Source: Sedimenticola selenatireducens DSM 17993 (GTDB lineage: Bacteria; Pseudomonadota; Gammaproteobacteria; Chromatiales; Chromatiaceae). From it: a stretch of DNA of 64,000 nt. A program made the translations under genes and the position numbers. Where the stretch lies: contig NZ_ATZE01000014.1 in NCBI RefSeq assembly GCF_000428045.1, forward strand, positions 102,212 to 166,211, read 5' to 3'. Shown one piece after another: positions 1-7,048 of the stretch (the first letter of the stretch is position 1; each line of letters begins with the position of its first letter). The notes beneath the pieces are model-generated. The model worked only from the letters and a program-made list of their open reading frames with translations. It ran no database searches and was not told the origin of the DNA.

Positions 1-181
1 TGAGGTCGAAGCCCGCTTCCTCGGTGTGGATCGCAAGAACCGCACTATTACGCTATCCATCAAGGCAAAGGATTTTGCCGAAGAGCAGGCAGCAATCAAG
101 TCCTATTCAAGTGCACCAACAGGTACCGCTACACTTGGCGATATGCTGAAGGCACAAATGGATGAAGCATCCAAGAAGTGA
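1..181 (+). CDS. rpsA: 30S ribosomal protein S1, C-terminal end (partial)
   Basis: Only the last 59 codons are in the window; the reading frame is open from base 2 to the TGA at 179-181. The translated piece begins inside the last S1 (OB-fold) repeat, with residues such as [18 protein letters not shown], and ends in a short acidic tail ([14 protein letters not shown]) typical of gammaproteobacterial S1. S1 binds mRNA on the 30S subunit and helps initiate translation. ihfB follows 81 bp downstream, the usual gammaproteobacterial order, which supports the call. Confidence 0.93.
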   Translation, partial: EVEARFLGVDRKNRTITLSIKAKDFAEEQAAIKSYSSAPTGTATLGDMLKAQMDEASKK

Positions 182-213
182 TCCGTTGCGGTAAGCGCAG
201 TTGATCTAGGTAA

Positions 214-239
214 GCCGGAACCCAGTATTGGGTTCCGGC
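214..239 (+). terminator. 11-bp perfect hairpin between rpsA and ihfB
   Basis: Positions 214-224 pair perfectly with 229-239 around a 4-nt loop. No T-run follows, so it may be a processing or attenuation stem that sets rpsA apart from ihfB rather than a full intrinsic terminator. Confidence 0.5.
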
Positions 240-262
240 CTAATCAAGGGGATTCAAAAAGA

Positions 263-571
263 ATGACAAAATCTGAATTGATTGACGTCATCGCAAAAGA
301 ACAAAGCCACCTTGCATACCGTGACGTGGAGTTGGCTGTCAAATGCATGCTGGAGCAGATGAGTCAAACCCTGGCCTCCGGGGAGCGTATCGAGATTCGG
401 GGTTTTGGTAGCTTCTCTCTTCATTTTCGTCCACCAAGACAGGGGCGTAATCCGAAGACTGGAGCGTCAGTAGCGCTGGCAGGAAAATATGTTCCGCATT
501 TTAAACCGGGTAAGGAGTTGCGTGAGCGGGTAAATGAAAGCGCCGCCAGCGGATCCAAAATAACCGGTTAA
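263..571 (+). CDS. ihfB: Integration host factor subunit beta
   Basis: A 102-residue HU/IHF family protein. IHF-beta pairs with IHF-alpha to bend DNA at promoters, origins and recombination sites. The sequence shows the N-terminal helices ([11 protein letters not shown]), the GFGSF turn near residue 50 and the [10 protein letters not shown] beta-arm with the proline that wedges into the minor groove. The C-terminal tail runs about eight residues past the usual end. A purine-rich AAGGGGATT precedes the ATG by a few bases. Its position directly after rpsA is the conserved gammaproteobacterial arrangement and separates it from HU and ihfA. The usual downstream lapA/lapB/pyrF genes are absent. 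Confidence 0.95.
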   Translation: MTKSELIDVIAKEQSHLAYRDVELAVKCMLEQMSQTLASGERIEIRGFGSFSLHFRPPRQGRNPKTGASVALAGKYVPHFKPGKELRERVNESAASGSKITG

Positions 572-1000
572 TCACGAAATACACCCTGATGCTATTAATC
601 TGGAAATAGCGCTCCGGATTAAATTTTCTTGGTATATGTTCGAGCTTCGAGTAACTATTCAAGAATACTTTACCCGCGGCGTGGCCGGTGGTATTTACGG
701 CTCGTCTCGAGTCAGAGTGCCGGGGTTTGTTTCTGCTTATAGTGTATTGGAGCTTGGATAAAGCCAGGTGAAATAAGGGGGCGCTGTTTTTCCCGCCTGT
801 TTGTCCTGATAGGGCCAAGCGCCATCCGACCTATTCAATAAGACCATTCAATTTAGCCTGGTAAATCTTTGCAAGCTTGATCAGGTTAAGGCTTAGCCAT
901 TTCGGCATGGGCACCTTCGACACTGCGTTGTATTCAGTATCCCTGATCTGGCTGTAAATAGTCCCGGCACGTCGTATATGAAACGAGGTGCGATTTTTTC
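572..1000. other. Gene-poor gap after ihfB
   Basis: No convincing gene on the plus strand. On the minus strand a frame without stops runs from about 1089 to the stop at 831; its only ATG leaves a 25-codon ORF (831-908, starting MPKWLSLNLIKLA). This frame lies downstream of the small ORF at 1001-1171 on the same predicted SOS transcript, so it could be a second small ORF or the decayed or frameshifted end of a longer gene. I see no tRNA and no strong terminator here. Confidence 0.3.
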
Positions 1001-1171
1001 TTAGACGGATACAGCCATGGCCAATAGATAGACAGAGGTAACCACGGCCACCGATACCAGATGCAATCGGGAATCTGAGCGTGAAGGCTTATTGTTCGGA
1101 GTGCACGCCATTAGACTGGAAATCTGATTGCGAACCTGATCCTGCATGATATAACCATTTTTATATTTCAT
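1001..1171 (-). CDS. Small single-pass membrane protein, predicted SOS-regulated
   Basis: An ORF of 56 residues from the ATG at 1171 to the TAA at 1001-1003. The first 35 residues are polar (start MKYKNGYIMQDQV); the last 21 are hydrophobic (SVAVVTSVYLLAMAVSV) and form one likely membrane helix that ends the protein. An AGGT sits about 7 nt before the ATG. About 100 bp upstream lies a promoter whose double operator has the same geometry as that of lexA. I recognise no family. By analogy only, small SOS-induced membrane proteins in other bacteria inhibit division (SidA) or depolarise the membrane (TisB). The coding call rests on the regulatory context and ORF shape; alternatives are a leader peptide or the 5' part of a frameshifted gene, since another frame stays open downstream to 831. 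Confidence 0.5.
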   Translation of the reverse strand: MKYKNGYIMQDQVRNQISSLMACTPNNKPSRSDSRLHLVSVAVVTSVYLLAMAVSV

Positions 1172-1224
1172 GGTGCGTACCTAACGTAGTGGGTCATCTT
1201 TAAGGTTAATTGCGACAATCTTTC

Positions 1225-1245
1225 CCTGGTATGCCGCACGCCAGG
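1225..1245 (-). other. Short stem in the leader of the predicted SOS transcript
   Basis: CCTGG at 1225-1229 pairs with CCAGG at 1241-1245. On the minus strand this places a small stem in the roughly 90-nt untranslated leader of the ORF at 1001-1171. It may affect translation, but it is short and could be chance. Confidence 0.25.
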
Positions 1246-1254
1246 ACGGTCCTT

Positions 1255-1300
1255 GTTCTCTAATGGTTCTATGATAGTACAAAGAGAACGAAAATAGAAC
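1255..1300 (-). promoter_or_regulatory. Predicted LexA double operator and promoter of the small ORF
   Basis: GTTC-N7-GTTC occupies 1255-1269 and GAAC-N7-GAAC occupies 1286-1300, 16 bp apart. Between them, on the minus strand, TATCAT (1271-1276) fits a -10 element. The lexA promoter at 6101-6146 has the same two boxes, the same 16-bp gap and TATAAT in the same place; read in the same direction, the two sites match at most positions from the inner GTTC to the outer GAAC. This indicates LexA control of a minus-strand transcript. Effects on the plus-strand gene at 1458 are possible, but that gene has its own TATAAT further down. Confidence 0.75.
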
Positions 1301-1419
1301 ATTTGTTTTGCAGAAAGAGATATGGAATTAAAAGCCTTGATTTTGAACGCATAAACCAGATTTCATCCTGATGCGTGATCGAATGAACAGATCTCTGGCA
1401 GGGACAGAATAATCTCCTA

Positions 1420-1425
1420 TATAAT
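1420..1425 (+). promoter_or_regulatory. Candidate -10 element for the small gene at 1458
   Basis: A perfect TATAAT lies 33 bp before the ATG at 1458. The -35 region about 17 bp upstream (around 1397-1402) is poor, so the promoter is plausible but not strong. Confidence 0.4.
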
Positions 1426-1457
1426 CGGTGCAGAATTTTATGTGAAGTAGTGATGCT

Positions 1458-1655
1458 ATGCAGAACCTTGATATTGATGCCTGTATAGAGGCGATCTGTA
1501 ACAAAGGATGTCAGGCAGTGAGGCGTGAAATCCAGCTGCTAGAGCAGGGTCAGACCCTGCCGGAGCTGTCTCATCTCAGTCTGAAAGCACGCCAGTCAGT
1601 GCTGGAGGAGCTCAAAACAATCATGTCTGTTTATGGAAATAGCTGCAGAGTTTAG
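1458..1655 (+). CDS. Small conserved-looking hypothetical protein
   Basis: A 65-residue, mostly helical soluble protein with two early cysteines (ACIEAICNKGC) and one near the end (GNSCRV). It has no membrane segment or signal peptide. A TATAAT lies upstream and a hairpin with a T-run lies downstream, so it looks like a single-gene unit between the SOS promoter and tex. I do not recognise a named family; the composition (RREIQLLEQGQTLPEL, LEELKTIM) looks like real coding sequence. Function unknown. The Shine-Dalgarno is weak (AGTAGTGA). Confidence 0.65.
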   Translation: MQNLDIDACIEAICNKGCQAVRREIQLLEQGQTLPELSHLSLKARQSVLEELKTIMSVYGNSCRV

Positions 1656-1720
1656 CGGTGATAGGCTATATATCCAGAAAATCTGAATAATTAATTCACC
1701 AAAATATTGATCACCACATT

Positions 1721-1752
1721 GAGCCGAGCCTTCTAGCCCGGCTCTGTTTTTT
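1721..1752 (+). terminator. Intrinsic terminator after the small gene
   Basis: GAGCCG (1721-1726) pairs with CGGCTC (1739-1744), and a six-T run sits at 1747-1752. It ends transcription before tex. Confidence 0.75.
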
Positions 1753-1796
1753 GTGCATGGGTTAGAACCAGGCACATAACCGGAATCAGAGCTGTC

Positions 1797-4118
1797 ATGC
1801 AGAAAATTATTAGCCAGATTGCTGAAGAGTTGAGTGTAGCGATACCCCAGGTAATGGCGGCGGTAGGGCTACTGGACGAGGGTGCAACCGTGCCATTCAT
1901 CTCCCGCTACAGAAAGGAGAAAACCGGTGGCCTGGATGATGCCCAACTGCGGAATCTGGAAGAACGCCTCGGATATCTGCGTGAGCTTGAGGATCGACGT
2001 GAGACCGTGCTTAACAGTATCCGGGAACAGGGCAAACTGACGGAGGCACTTGAGCGGGATATTGTTACCGCAGAGACCAAAACCCGACTGGAAGATCTCT
2101 ATCTGCCATACCGGCCCAAGAGAAGGACCAAGGCGCAGATCGCACGGGAGGCGGGTATTGAGCCGCTGGCGGAAAAGCTGCTGTCTGATCCGACGCTCGA
2201 TCCGCTAGTCGAGGCGTCCGGCTATCTGAATAAGGAGGCCGGCTTTACCGATGACAAACTGGTGCTTGACGGGGCCCGGCAGATTCTCATGGAACGCTTT
2301 GCGGAGAATGCCGAACTGCTTGGTGCGTTACGTGACTATCTGTGGGACCAGGGTGTTCTCAAGTCACAGCTGGTTAAGGGAAAGGAACAAGACGCGGCCA
2401 AGTTCAAGGATTACTTTGAATATGCGGAACCGATTCGCCAGGTCCCATCCCATCGGGCGTTGGCGCTATTTCGCGGACGAAATGAGGGCTTACTGAATCT
2501 CGAACTGGTGGTTGATGAGGAGATATCAGGCACAACACCTTGTGAAATCACCATAGCCCGCAAGGTTGGTGTTGAAGATCAGGGGCGTGCCGCAGATGCC
2601 TGGTTGAAGGAGTGTGTGCGCTGGGCATGGCGTGTGAAAATATTCAGCCATCTCGATCTGGAACTAAAAATGCGCCTGCGGGAGGCTGCTGAAGAAGAAG
2701 CTATCAAGGTATTTGGGCATAATCTAAATGACCTGCTGTTGGCGGCTCCGGCGGGTAATTTGCCGATTCTAGGGCTTGACCCTGGTCTGCGAACGGGCGT
2801 CAAGGTGGCAGTAGTGGATGCTACTGGCAAAGTGCTTGATACGGATACTATCTATCCGCATGCCCCCAAAAACCGCTGGGACGCCTCTATCGCTTCACTG
2901 GCTACATTGGCAAAGTGCCATGGCGTACGCCTTGTGGCTATCGGTAATGGTACGGCCTCACGGGAAACCGACCGGCTGGTCGCCGATATGATCAAGCGTC
3001 ATCCCGAACTGAAGTTGCAGAAGGTTATGGTGAGCGAAGCGGGCGCCTCGGTCTATTCCGCTTCCGAGCTGGCGTCGGCTGAATTGCCTGACCTTGACGT
3101 GACCCTGCGTGGGGCCGTATCAATCGCCAGACGGCTCCAGGACCCACTGGCGGAACTGGTAAAGATCGAACCCAAGGCAATTGGTGTCGGCCAATACCAG
3201 CATGACGTGAATCAGACCCGCCTGGCCCGGCAACTGGATAATGTGGTGGAAGATTGCGTGAACTCGGTCGGTGTCGATATCAATACTGCCTCTCCTGCGC
3301 TGCTCGGACAGGTTTCCGGATTGAACAAAACCCTGGCGGAGAACATTGTCAGATATCGTGATGAACACGGTGCATTCAAGGACCGCCGCCTGCTGTTGAA
3401 AGTGCCCAGACTAGGCGACAAGAGCTTCGAGCAGGCTGCCGGTTTTCTCCGGATCAATGCCGGCGACAACCCGCTGGATGCGTCTGCCGTTCATCCGGAA
3501 GCCTATCCGGTTGTTGAGCGGATATTGCTCAAGGCGGGGCGTCGCATCCAGGATGTTATTGGTGACAAGGCATTTCTTGGCACACTCAAGCCTGAGCAGT
3601 TTACAGATGAAAAATTTGGCGTACCGACCGTCACGGATATTATCTCTGAGTTGGAAAAGCCGGGACGGGATCCGCGTGGCGAGTTCAAAACAGCCAGTTT
3701 TCAGGAAGGCATTGAGAAAGTGGCCGATCTGAAACCTGATATGGTGCTGGAGGGTGTTGTCACTAATGTGACCAATTTCGGGGCGTTTATCGATATTGGC
3801 GTTCATCAGGACGGATTGGTACACATCTCTGCCATGTCTGAAAAGTTTATCAAGGATCCACGAGAGGTGGTGAAGGCCGGTGATCTGGTAAAAGTGAAGG
3901 TAATGGAGGTGGATGTCGTTAGAAAACGTATTGGCCTGAGCATGCGATTGTCTGACCAGAGCAACACCGACAACAGAAACAAAAGTCCTAATAAATCTGC
4001 TGGCAAAGCGTCGTCCAAGTCCGAGCAGAGGCCGACCAGGCAGCAAACTCGGAATGCACCTCCCTCTGGAGGAGCGATGGCTGCCGCGCTTGGTGATGCG
4101 TTAAAAAAACGGCGTTAG
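1797..4118 (+). CDS. tex: Transcription accessory protein Tex
   Basis: A 773-residue Tex-family RNA-binding protein. Tex binds RNA and nucleic acids with transcription complexes and affects transcription fitness and toxin expression in other proteobacteria. The N-terminal helical region is followed by a YqgF/RNase-H-like domain beginning near residue 323 ([11 protein letters not shown]), helix-hairpin-helix motifs around 498-553 ([15 protein letters not shown]) and a C-terminal S1 domain from about 649 to 718 ([16 protein letters not shown]). The tail is basic and serine-rich, and its length is typical of the family. The ATG at 1797 gives the usual [12 protein letters not shown] start, although no strong Shine-Dalgarno is visible. 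It appears to be a single-gene unit. Confidence 0.96.
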   Translation: MQKIISQIAEELSVAIPQVMAAVGLLDEGATVPFISRYRKEKTGGLDDAQLRNLEERLGYLRELEDRRETVLNSIREQGKLTEALERDIVTAETKTRLEDLYLPYRPKRRTKAQIAREAGIEPLAEKLLSDPTLDPLVEASGYLNKEAGFTDDKLVLDGARQILMERFAENAELLGALRDYLWDQGVLKSQLVKGKEQDAAKFKDYFEYAEPIRQVPSHRALALFRGRNEGLLNLELVVDEEISGTTPCEITIARKVGVEDQGRAADAWLKECVRWAWRVKIFSHLDLELKMRLREAAEEEAIKVFGHNLNDLLLAAPAGNLPILGLDPGLRTGVKVAVVDATGKVLDTDTIYPHAPKNRWDASIASLATLAKCHGVRLVAIGNGTASRETDRLVADMIKRHPELKLQKVMVSEAGASVYSASELASAELPDLDVTLRGAVSIARRLQDPLAELVKIEPKAIGVGQYQHDVNQTRLARQLDNVVEDCVNSVGVDINTASPALLGQVSGLNKTLAENIVRYRDEHGAFKDRRLLLKVPRLGDKSFEQAAGFLRINAGDNPLDASAVHPEAYPVVERILLKAGRRIQDVIGDKAFLGTLKPEQFTDEKFGVPTVTDIISELEKPGRDPRGEFKTASFQEGIEKVADLKPDMVLEGVVTNVTNFGAFIDIGVHQDGLVHISAMSEKFIKDPREVVKAGDLVKVKVMEVDVVRKRIGLSMRLSDQSNTDNRNKSPNKSAGKASSKSEQRPTRQQTRNAPPSGGAMAAALGDALKKRR

Positions 4119-4205
4119 GGTGTTTTATTCCAACTAACCATTCACTCTGTGTATACTTTATCGGTATTCAAAACCAATAAGATTTAGCGAAGGTTTTTTC
4201 AGAAG

Positions 4206-5048
4206 TTGCGGATAGCACTCAGAATAGAGGTAGGAACTGAGAAAGGTGCGCGTGAGGGGGTGCCGGCACTGTTACGCCTGCTGGATGAGCACCAGATTAA
4301 GGCCACTTTCTTTTTTAGCCTTGGTCCTGACTATTCGCGTTATCCATTCAGTGATCATATCCCCCGAATAATCAGGCAGCAGTTGCCGGTTTCCTACATC
4401 GGTAAGCGGTGTCGAGACAATCTCCGGGCGGTGGCAGATGCCGGTCATGATATCGGTATTTCTTCCTTTACCGCATCCGATTGGAAGCGTGATGTAGCTT
4501 TTCAGACTGCCGATTGGACCCATAGTGAAATGCTGCTCGCCTGTGATGCATTTAACAAGCTGTTTGGCAGAGCGCCTCGCTGTTTTGCTGCAATGGGATG
4601 GCAGATCAATCCTTATGTGTTGAGTGAAGAGGAAGCGCTTGGGTTTGATTTTGCGTCCGATGTGCGTGGGCATCATATTTTTCTACCTGAATCACAAGGG
4701 GTTCGTTCGAGCTGTCCCCAGATACCTACAACCCTTCCGACGCTGGATGAGCTGCTAACTCAGGAAGAGGTTAACCATGAGAACTTGCATCAGTATCTTT
4801 ATGCGGCTTGTCAGCGAATTATGCCCAATGGCGAGGTATTCAGTTTGTCCGCGGAGAGAGAGGGCGGGAGTCTTCTCAAGGTTTTTGAGCGACTGCTGGT
4901 GATGTGGAAAGGGGGGCAGTGGGAGATCCGCTCCATGAGTGAACTTTTCAGCAGGATTGCGGATGTATCCCTGAATCGGCACCTTGTCGGTTGGGGGACC
5001 GTAGACGGGCGCACACAGCATGTTGCAATGCAGAGTACACCCCTGTGA
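4206..5048 (+). CDS. ArnD/NodB-like polysaccharide deacetylase homologue, probably catalytically inactive
   Basis: A 280-residue protein that aligns by eye over its length with ArnD, the deformylase acting on undecaprenyl-phosphate-L-Ara4FN in lipid A modification. Shared blocks are LRIxVxTxxGxREGVP at the start, FFSLGPD near residue 38, TLPTLDE and SAExEG. The metal and catalytic positions are changed: the DVD-type motif is EVG, the HAWDHH block is SSFTAS, and the late catalytic His of xIHAE is Ser (FSLSAE). The fold is therefore likely kept but zinc-dependent deformylation is not. The start is a TTG at 4206, chosen because the homology begins there and AGAAG precedes it. No other arn gene is nearby. 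It lies 56 bp before the SET gene and may be co-transcribed with it. Confidence 0.75.
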   Translation: MRIALRIEVGTEKGAREGVPALLRLLDEHQIKATFFFSLGPDYSRYPFSDHIPRIIRQQLPVSYIGKRCRDNLRAVADAGHDIGISSFTASDWKRDVAFQTADWTHSEMLLACDAFNKLFGRAPRCFAAMGWQINPYVLSEEEALGFDFASDVRGHHIFLPESQGVRSSCPQIPTTLPTLDELLTQEEVNHENLHQYLYAACQRIMPNGEVFSLSAEREGGSLLKVFERLLVMWKGGQWEIRSMSELFSRIADVSLNRHLVGWGTVDGRTQHVAMQSTPL

Positions 5049-5104
5049 CATGTTCGGTCTATCGGCCAGAATATCTGTACTGGTAAATTGACGGGGGAAA
5101 GTGT

Positions 5105-5461
5105 GTGCCATTACCGCTACGTCTAAGAAACAGTGAGCTTAGGGGGCTGATTTATGTCGCCCCATCAAAGATTCATGGTAAAGGTGTTTTTGCCAGGCAG
5201 GAGTTGTCAAAGGGCGAGTATATAGGTACTTATCACGGCCCGGTCGCCCGGCGAAATGGTACCTATGTGCTTTGGGTCTATGAGCCGGATGATGATGAGA
5301 ATGCAATCGGGCGCAGTGGTAAAAATCTTCTGCGCTATCTTAACCACAAAATACCGGGCAATGCTGAATTTGACGGATTTGATCTATATGCCAGAGTGAC
5401 AATCAGGCCTGATGAAGAGATCACCTTTGATTATGGAGCGGAATGGCCTGTATCTGGATGA
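5105..5461 (+). CDS. SET-domain protein (putative protein-lysine methyltransferase)
   Basis: A 118-residue stand-alone SET domain. SET proteins transfer methyl groups from S-adenosylmethionine to lysines. Visible are the N-terminal strand IHGKGVFARQELSKGEYIG, the cofactor/active-site block LLRYLNH near residue 78 and the closing EEITFDYG near residue 107, with the tyrosine usually needed for catalysis. The post-SET cysteines are absent, as in many short bacterial SET proteins. The start is a GTG at 5105 behind a good GGGGGAAA. It follows the ArnD-like gene on the same strand. The substrate is unknown; small bacterial SET proteins may act on DNA-binding or ribosomal proteins. Confidence 0.82.
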   Translation: MPLPLRLRNSELRGLIYVAPSKIHGKGVFARQELSKGEYIGTYHGPVARRNGTYVLWVYEPDDDENAIGRSGKNLLRYLNHKIPGNAEFDGFDLYARVTIRPDEEITFDYGAEWPVSG

Positions 5462-5479
5462 CAGGAAATAGCGGCTGTT

Positions 5480-6088
5480 TTAGTGATACCGCCTCATTTG
5501 ACCAACCAGGATGCCTTGTATCTGCACTTGGTCCGGTGCATAGGTCATTGGTGACAGGCTTGCATTGGCAGGGTGCAGGATTACGCGATCCGGTTTTTGC
5601 TCTATACGTTTGAGAGTCGCATCGCTTCCATCAACTAGGGCAACGACAATTTCTCCGTTACGCGCATGATCACGCTGTTCAATGATGATCTGATCACCAT
5701 CCAGAATACCCTCTTCAATCATGGAGTCACCCTTGACCTGAAGGACATAACAGGGCCGATTGGTATGTAAATAGTCCGGCACCTCGATCGTTTCTTGCTG
5801 TTCAACCGCTTCAATGGGGTGGCCTGCAGCAATATAGCCGAGGAAGGGCAGTCCCTGGGCTTCATCCTGACTCTGGCCGCTAAGTCGTATACCCCGCCGG
5901 CGATTATTCATGGGTTCAATCAATCCGGCATCAATCAGTGCCTGGATCTGTTTATGCAACGAACCTTTAGAACTGAGTCCAAGCGCATTGCATAGTTCGT
6001 CCAGCGTTGGGGGATGGGGAAACTTATCCAGATTGGCTTGCAGGTAGTCATATATTTCCTGCTGTCTGCGTGTCAGATGATCAATCAT
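5480..6088 (-). CDS. lexA: SOS repressor LexA
   Basis: A 202-residue LexA. The N-terminal winged helix (MIDHLTRRQQEIYDYL, recognition region around ALGLSSKGSLHKQIQAL at residues 35-51) binds the operator. The C-terminal S24 peptidase domain has the self-cleavage Ala88-Gly89 bond and the Ser122/Lys160 dyad (GDSM and ATLKR). RecA-stimulated self-cleavage relieves repression after DNA damage. The recognition helix differs clearly from the E. coli type, in line with the GTTC-N7-GTTC operator found in its own promoter rather than CTGT-N8-ACAG. An AGGGAG Shine-Dalgarno precedes the ATG. No sulA, imuA or dnaE2 follows. Confidence 0.96.
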   Translation of the reverse strand: MIDHLTRRQQEIYDYLQANLDKFPHPPTLDELCNALGLSSKGSLHKQIQALIDAGLIEPMNNRRRGIRLSGQSQDEAQGLPFLGYIAAGHPIEAVEQQETIEVPDYLHTNRPCYVLQVKGDSMIEEGILDGDQIIIEQRDHARNGEIVVALVDGSDATLKRIEQKPDRVILHPANASLSPMTYAPDQVQIQGILVGQMRRYH

Positions 6089-6100
6089 ACAAGGCTCCCT

Positions 6101-6146
6101 GTTCTATTGTTGTTCTATTATAGCCAAAAGAGAACAAATGGGAAAC
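6101..6146 (-). promoter_or_regulatory. lexA promoter with double LexA operator
   Basis: GTTC-N7-GTTC spans 6101-6115. A second box in the opposite orientation spans 6132-6146 (GAAC-N7-AAAC, one mismatch). On the minus strand TATAAT lies at 6117-6122 between them. The gap between boxes is 16 bp, as at 1255-1300. The position just before the lexA start codon implies autoregulation. The operator type is that established for alphaproteobacterial LexA; its use here is read from the sequence. Confidence 0.8.
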
Positions 6147-6213
6147 AGGTGTCCCGAATTTAGTGGGTCAGTTGATTAATTAATCTGTAATGGTGTGGAA
6201 CTACCGTGTTGTG

Positions 6214-6271
6214 TCCCCCATCATGAGCCTGTGTGGCGCTTTAAATTAGAATCCACTCGATTGATGGGGGA
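6214..6271. repeat. 10-bp perfect inverted repeat with 38-nt spacer
   Basis: TCCCCCATCA at 6214-6223 is the reverse complement of TGATGGGGGA at 6262-6271. It lies between the RRM gene and lexA. It may form a stem at the end of the RRM transcript or be a protein site; no T-run accompanies it. Confidence 0.45.
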
Positions 6272-6314
6272 GGCAACATTAAGAGAGATCAGGGGGGACC
6301 TGTTCGATAGTATG

Positions 6315-6773
6315 CTAATGATGGGACGCCACTTTTAATCGACCGGCGGGGCGTTTTTTATCAGTGGTAATCCCGGCATGGAGGTAATCTATCTGTATGC
6401 CTGATCTCCGGCGATCCTGTTTGCGTTTTTCACTGATGTCACGGGAGATCTGTTCGAGCGAAGTTCGTCTTCTGTCCCGTTTCGTTGACCGCCGGAAGAA
6501 TTTCCTGACTTCAACTTTTTTGGTTTTGAATATCTCACCGTTAAGTCTGTTTATCAGGCTAAGGGCCGCAGAAGGGGGGTCAACATGGACGATACCGTGA
6601 TACTCAACCTGTTTGGTTTTGGGATTGTCAATGCGGCAGATATCACAATGACCAAGCGTACCTATAGGTGAAAATTGCAGCAGATACCATTTTGGTCTTA
6701 ATGCTTCGGAAACGAACTGCATGAGGTCAAGCCGGGTAGTTGAGTTCGGCAACCTTCGAATGAAAATCTCCAT
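6315..6773 (-). CDS. RNA-recognition-motif (RRM) protein
   Basis: A 152-residue protein. Residues 1-85 fit an RRM fold: an RNP2-like first strand (MEIFIRRLP), a degenerate RNP1-like strand (EYHGIVHV) near residue 58 and a closing LINRLNGEIFKTKKVEV. The region between the first two is longer than in cyanobacterial Rbp proteins and includes GHCDICRI. The C-terminal 60 residues are strongly basic (RRSTKRDRRR, KRKQDRRR), suiting RNA binding. It ends 226 bp before lexA on the same strand. It probably binds RNA as a post-transcriptional regulator; this is inferred from fold only. Confidence 0.7.
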   Translation of the reverse strand: MEIFIRRLPNSTTRLDLMQFVSEALRPKWYLLQFSPIGTLGHCDICRIDNPKTKQVEYHGIVHVDPPSAALSLINRLNGEIFKTKKVEVRKFFRRSTKRDRRRTSLEQISRDISEKRKQDRRRSGIQIDYLHAGITTDKKRPAGRLKVASHH

Positions 6774-6971
6774 GTTTCAATCCCTGTGCAGGCTATTTCA
6801 AGAATAATCCAAGTAGTTGGACATTGTTTCGTTCGAATAGATCCGGTTCCGAAATCTGCTGGAAATATCGCGCATTTGCTCAGATGGTTAGTCGAAATAT
6901 AGCACCATTGACAAGTGTATTCTTAGAAAAGTGAATAATTAGGAAAAATATGCAGGTTAATTGAGGTGTGT

Positions 6972-7002
6972 GCCGGCGACCGTTCTTGACACGGCCGCCG
7001 GC
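6972..7002 (-). terminator. Strong GC-rich hairpin after hppA
   Basis: Positions 6972-6983 pair with 6991-7002 (11 of 12 bp) around a 7-nt loop, about 50 bp beyond the hppA stop. The T-run on the minus strand is weak. Confidence 0.55.
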
Positions 7003-7048
7003 GCTTTGGGATCAGGTTGAAAGGCACCAGATCCGAAGGTGTGCCAGA

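Noticed and set aside
3411..4046. 211-codon minus-strand ORF inside tex
   Set aside because: Lies wholly antisense to a clear tex gene, has no ribosome site and no recognisable domain.
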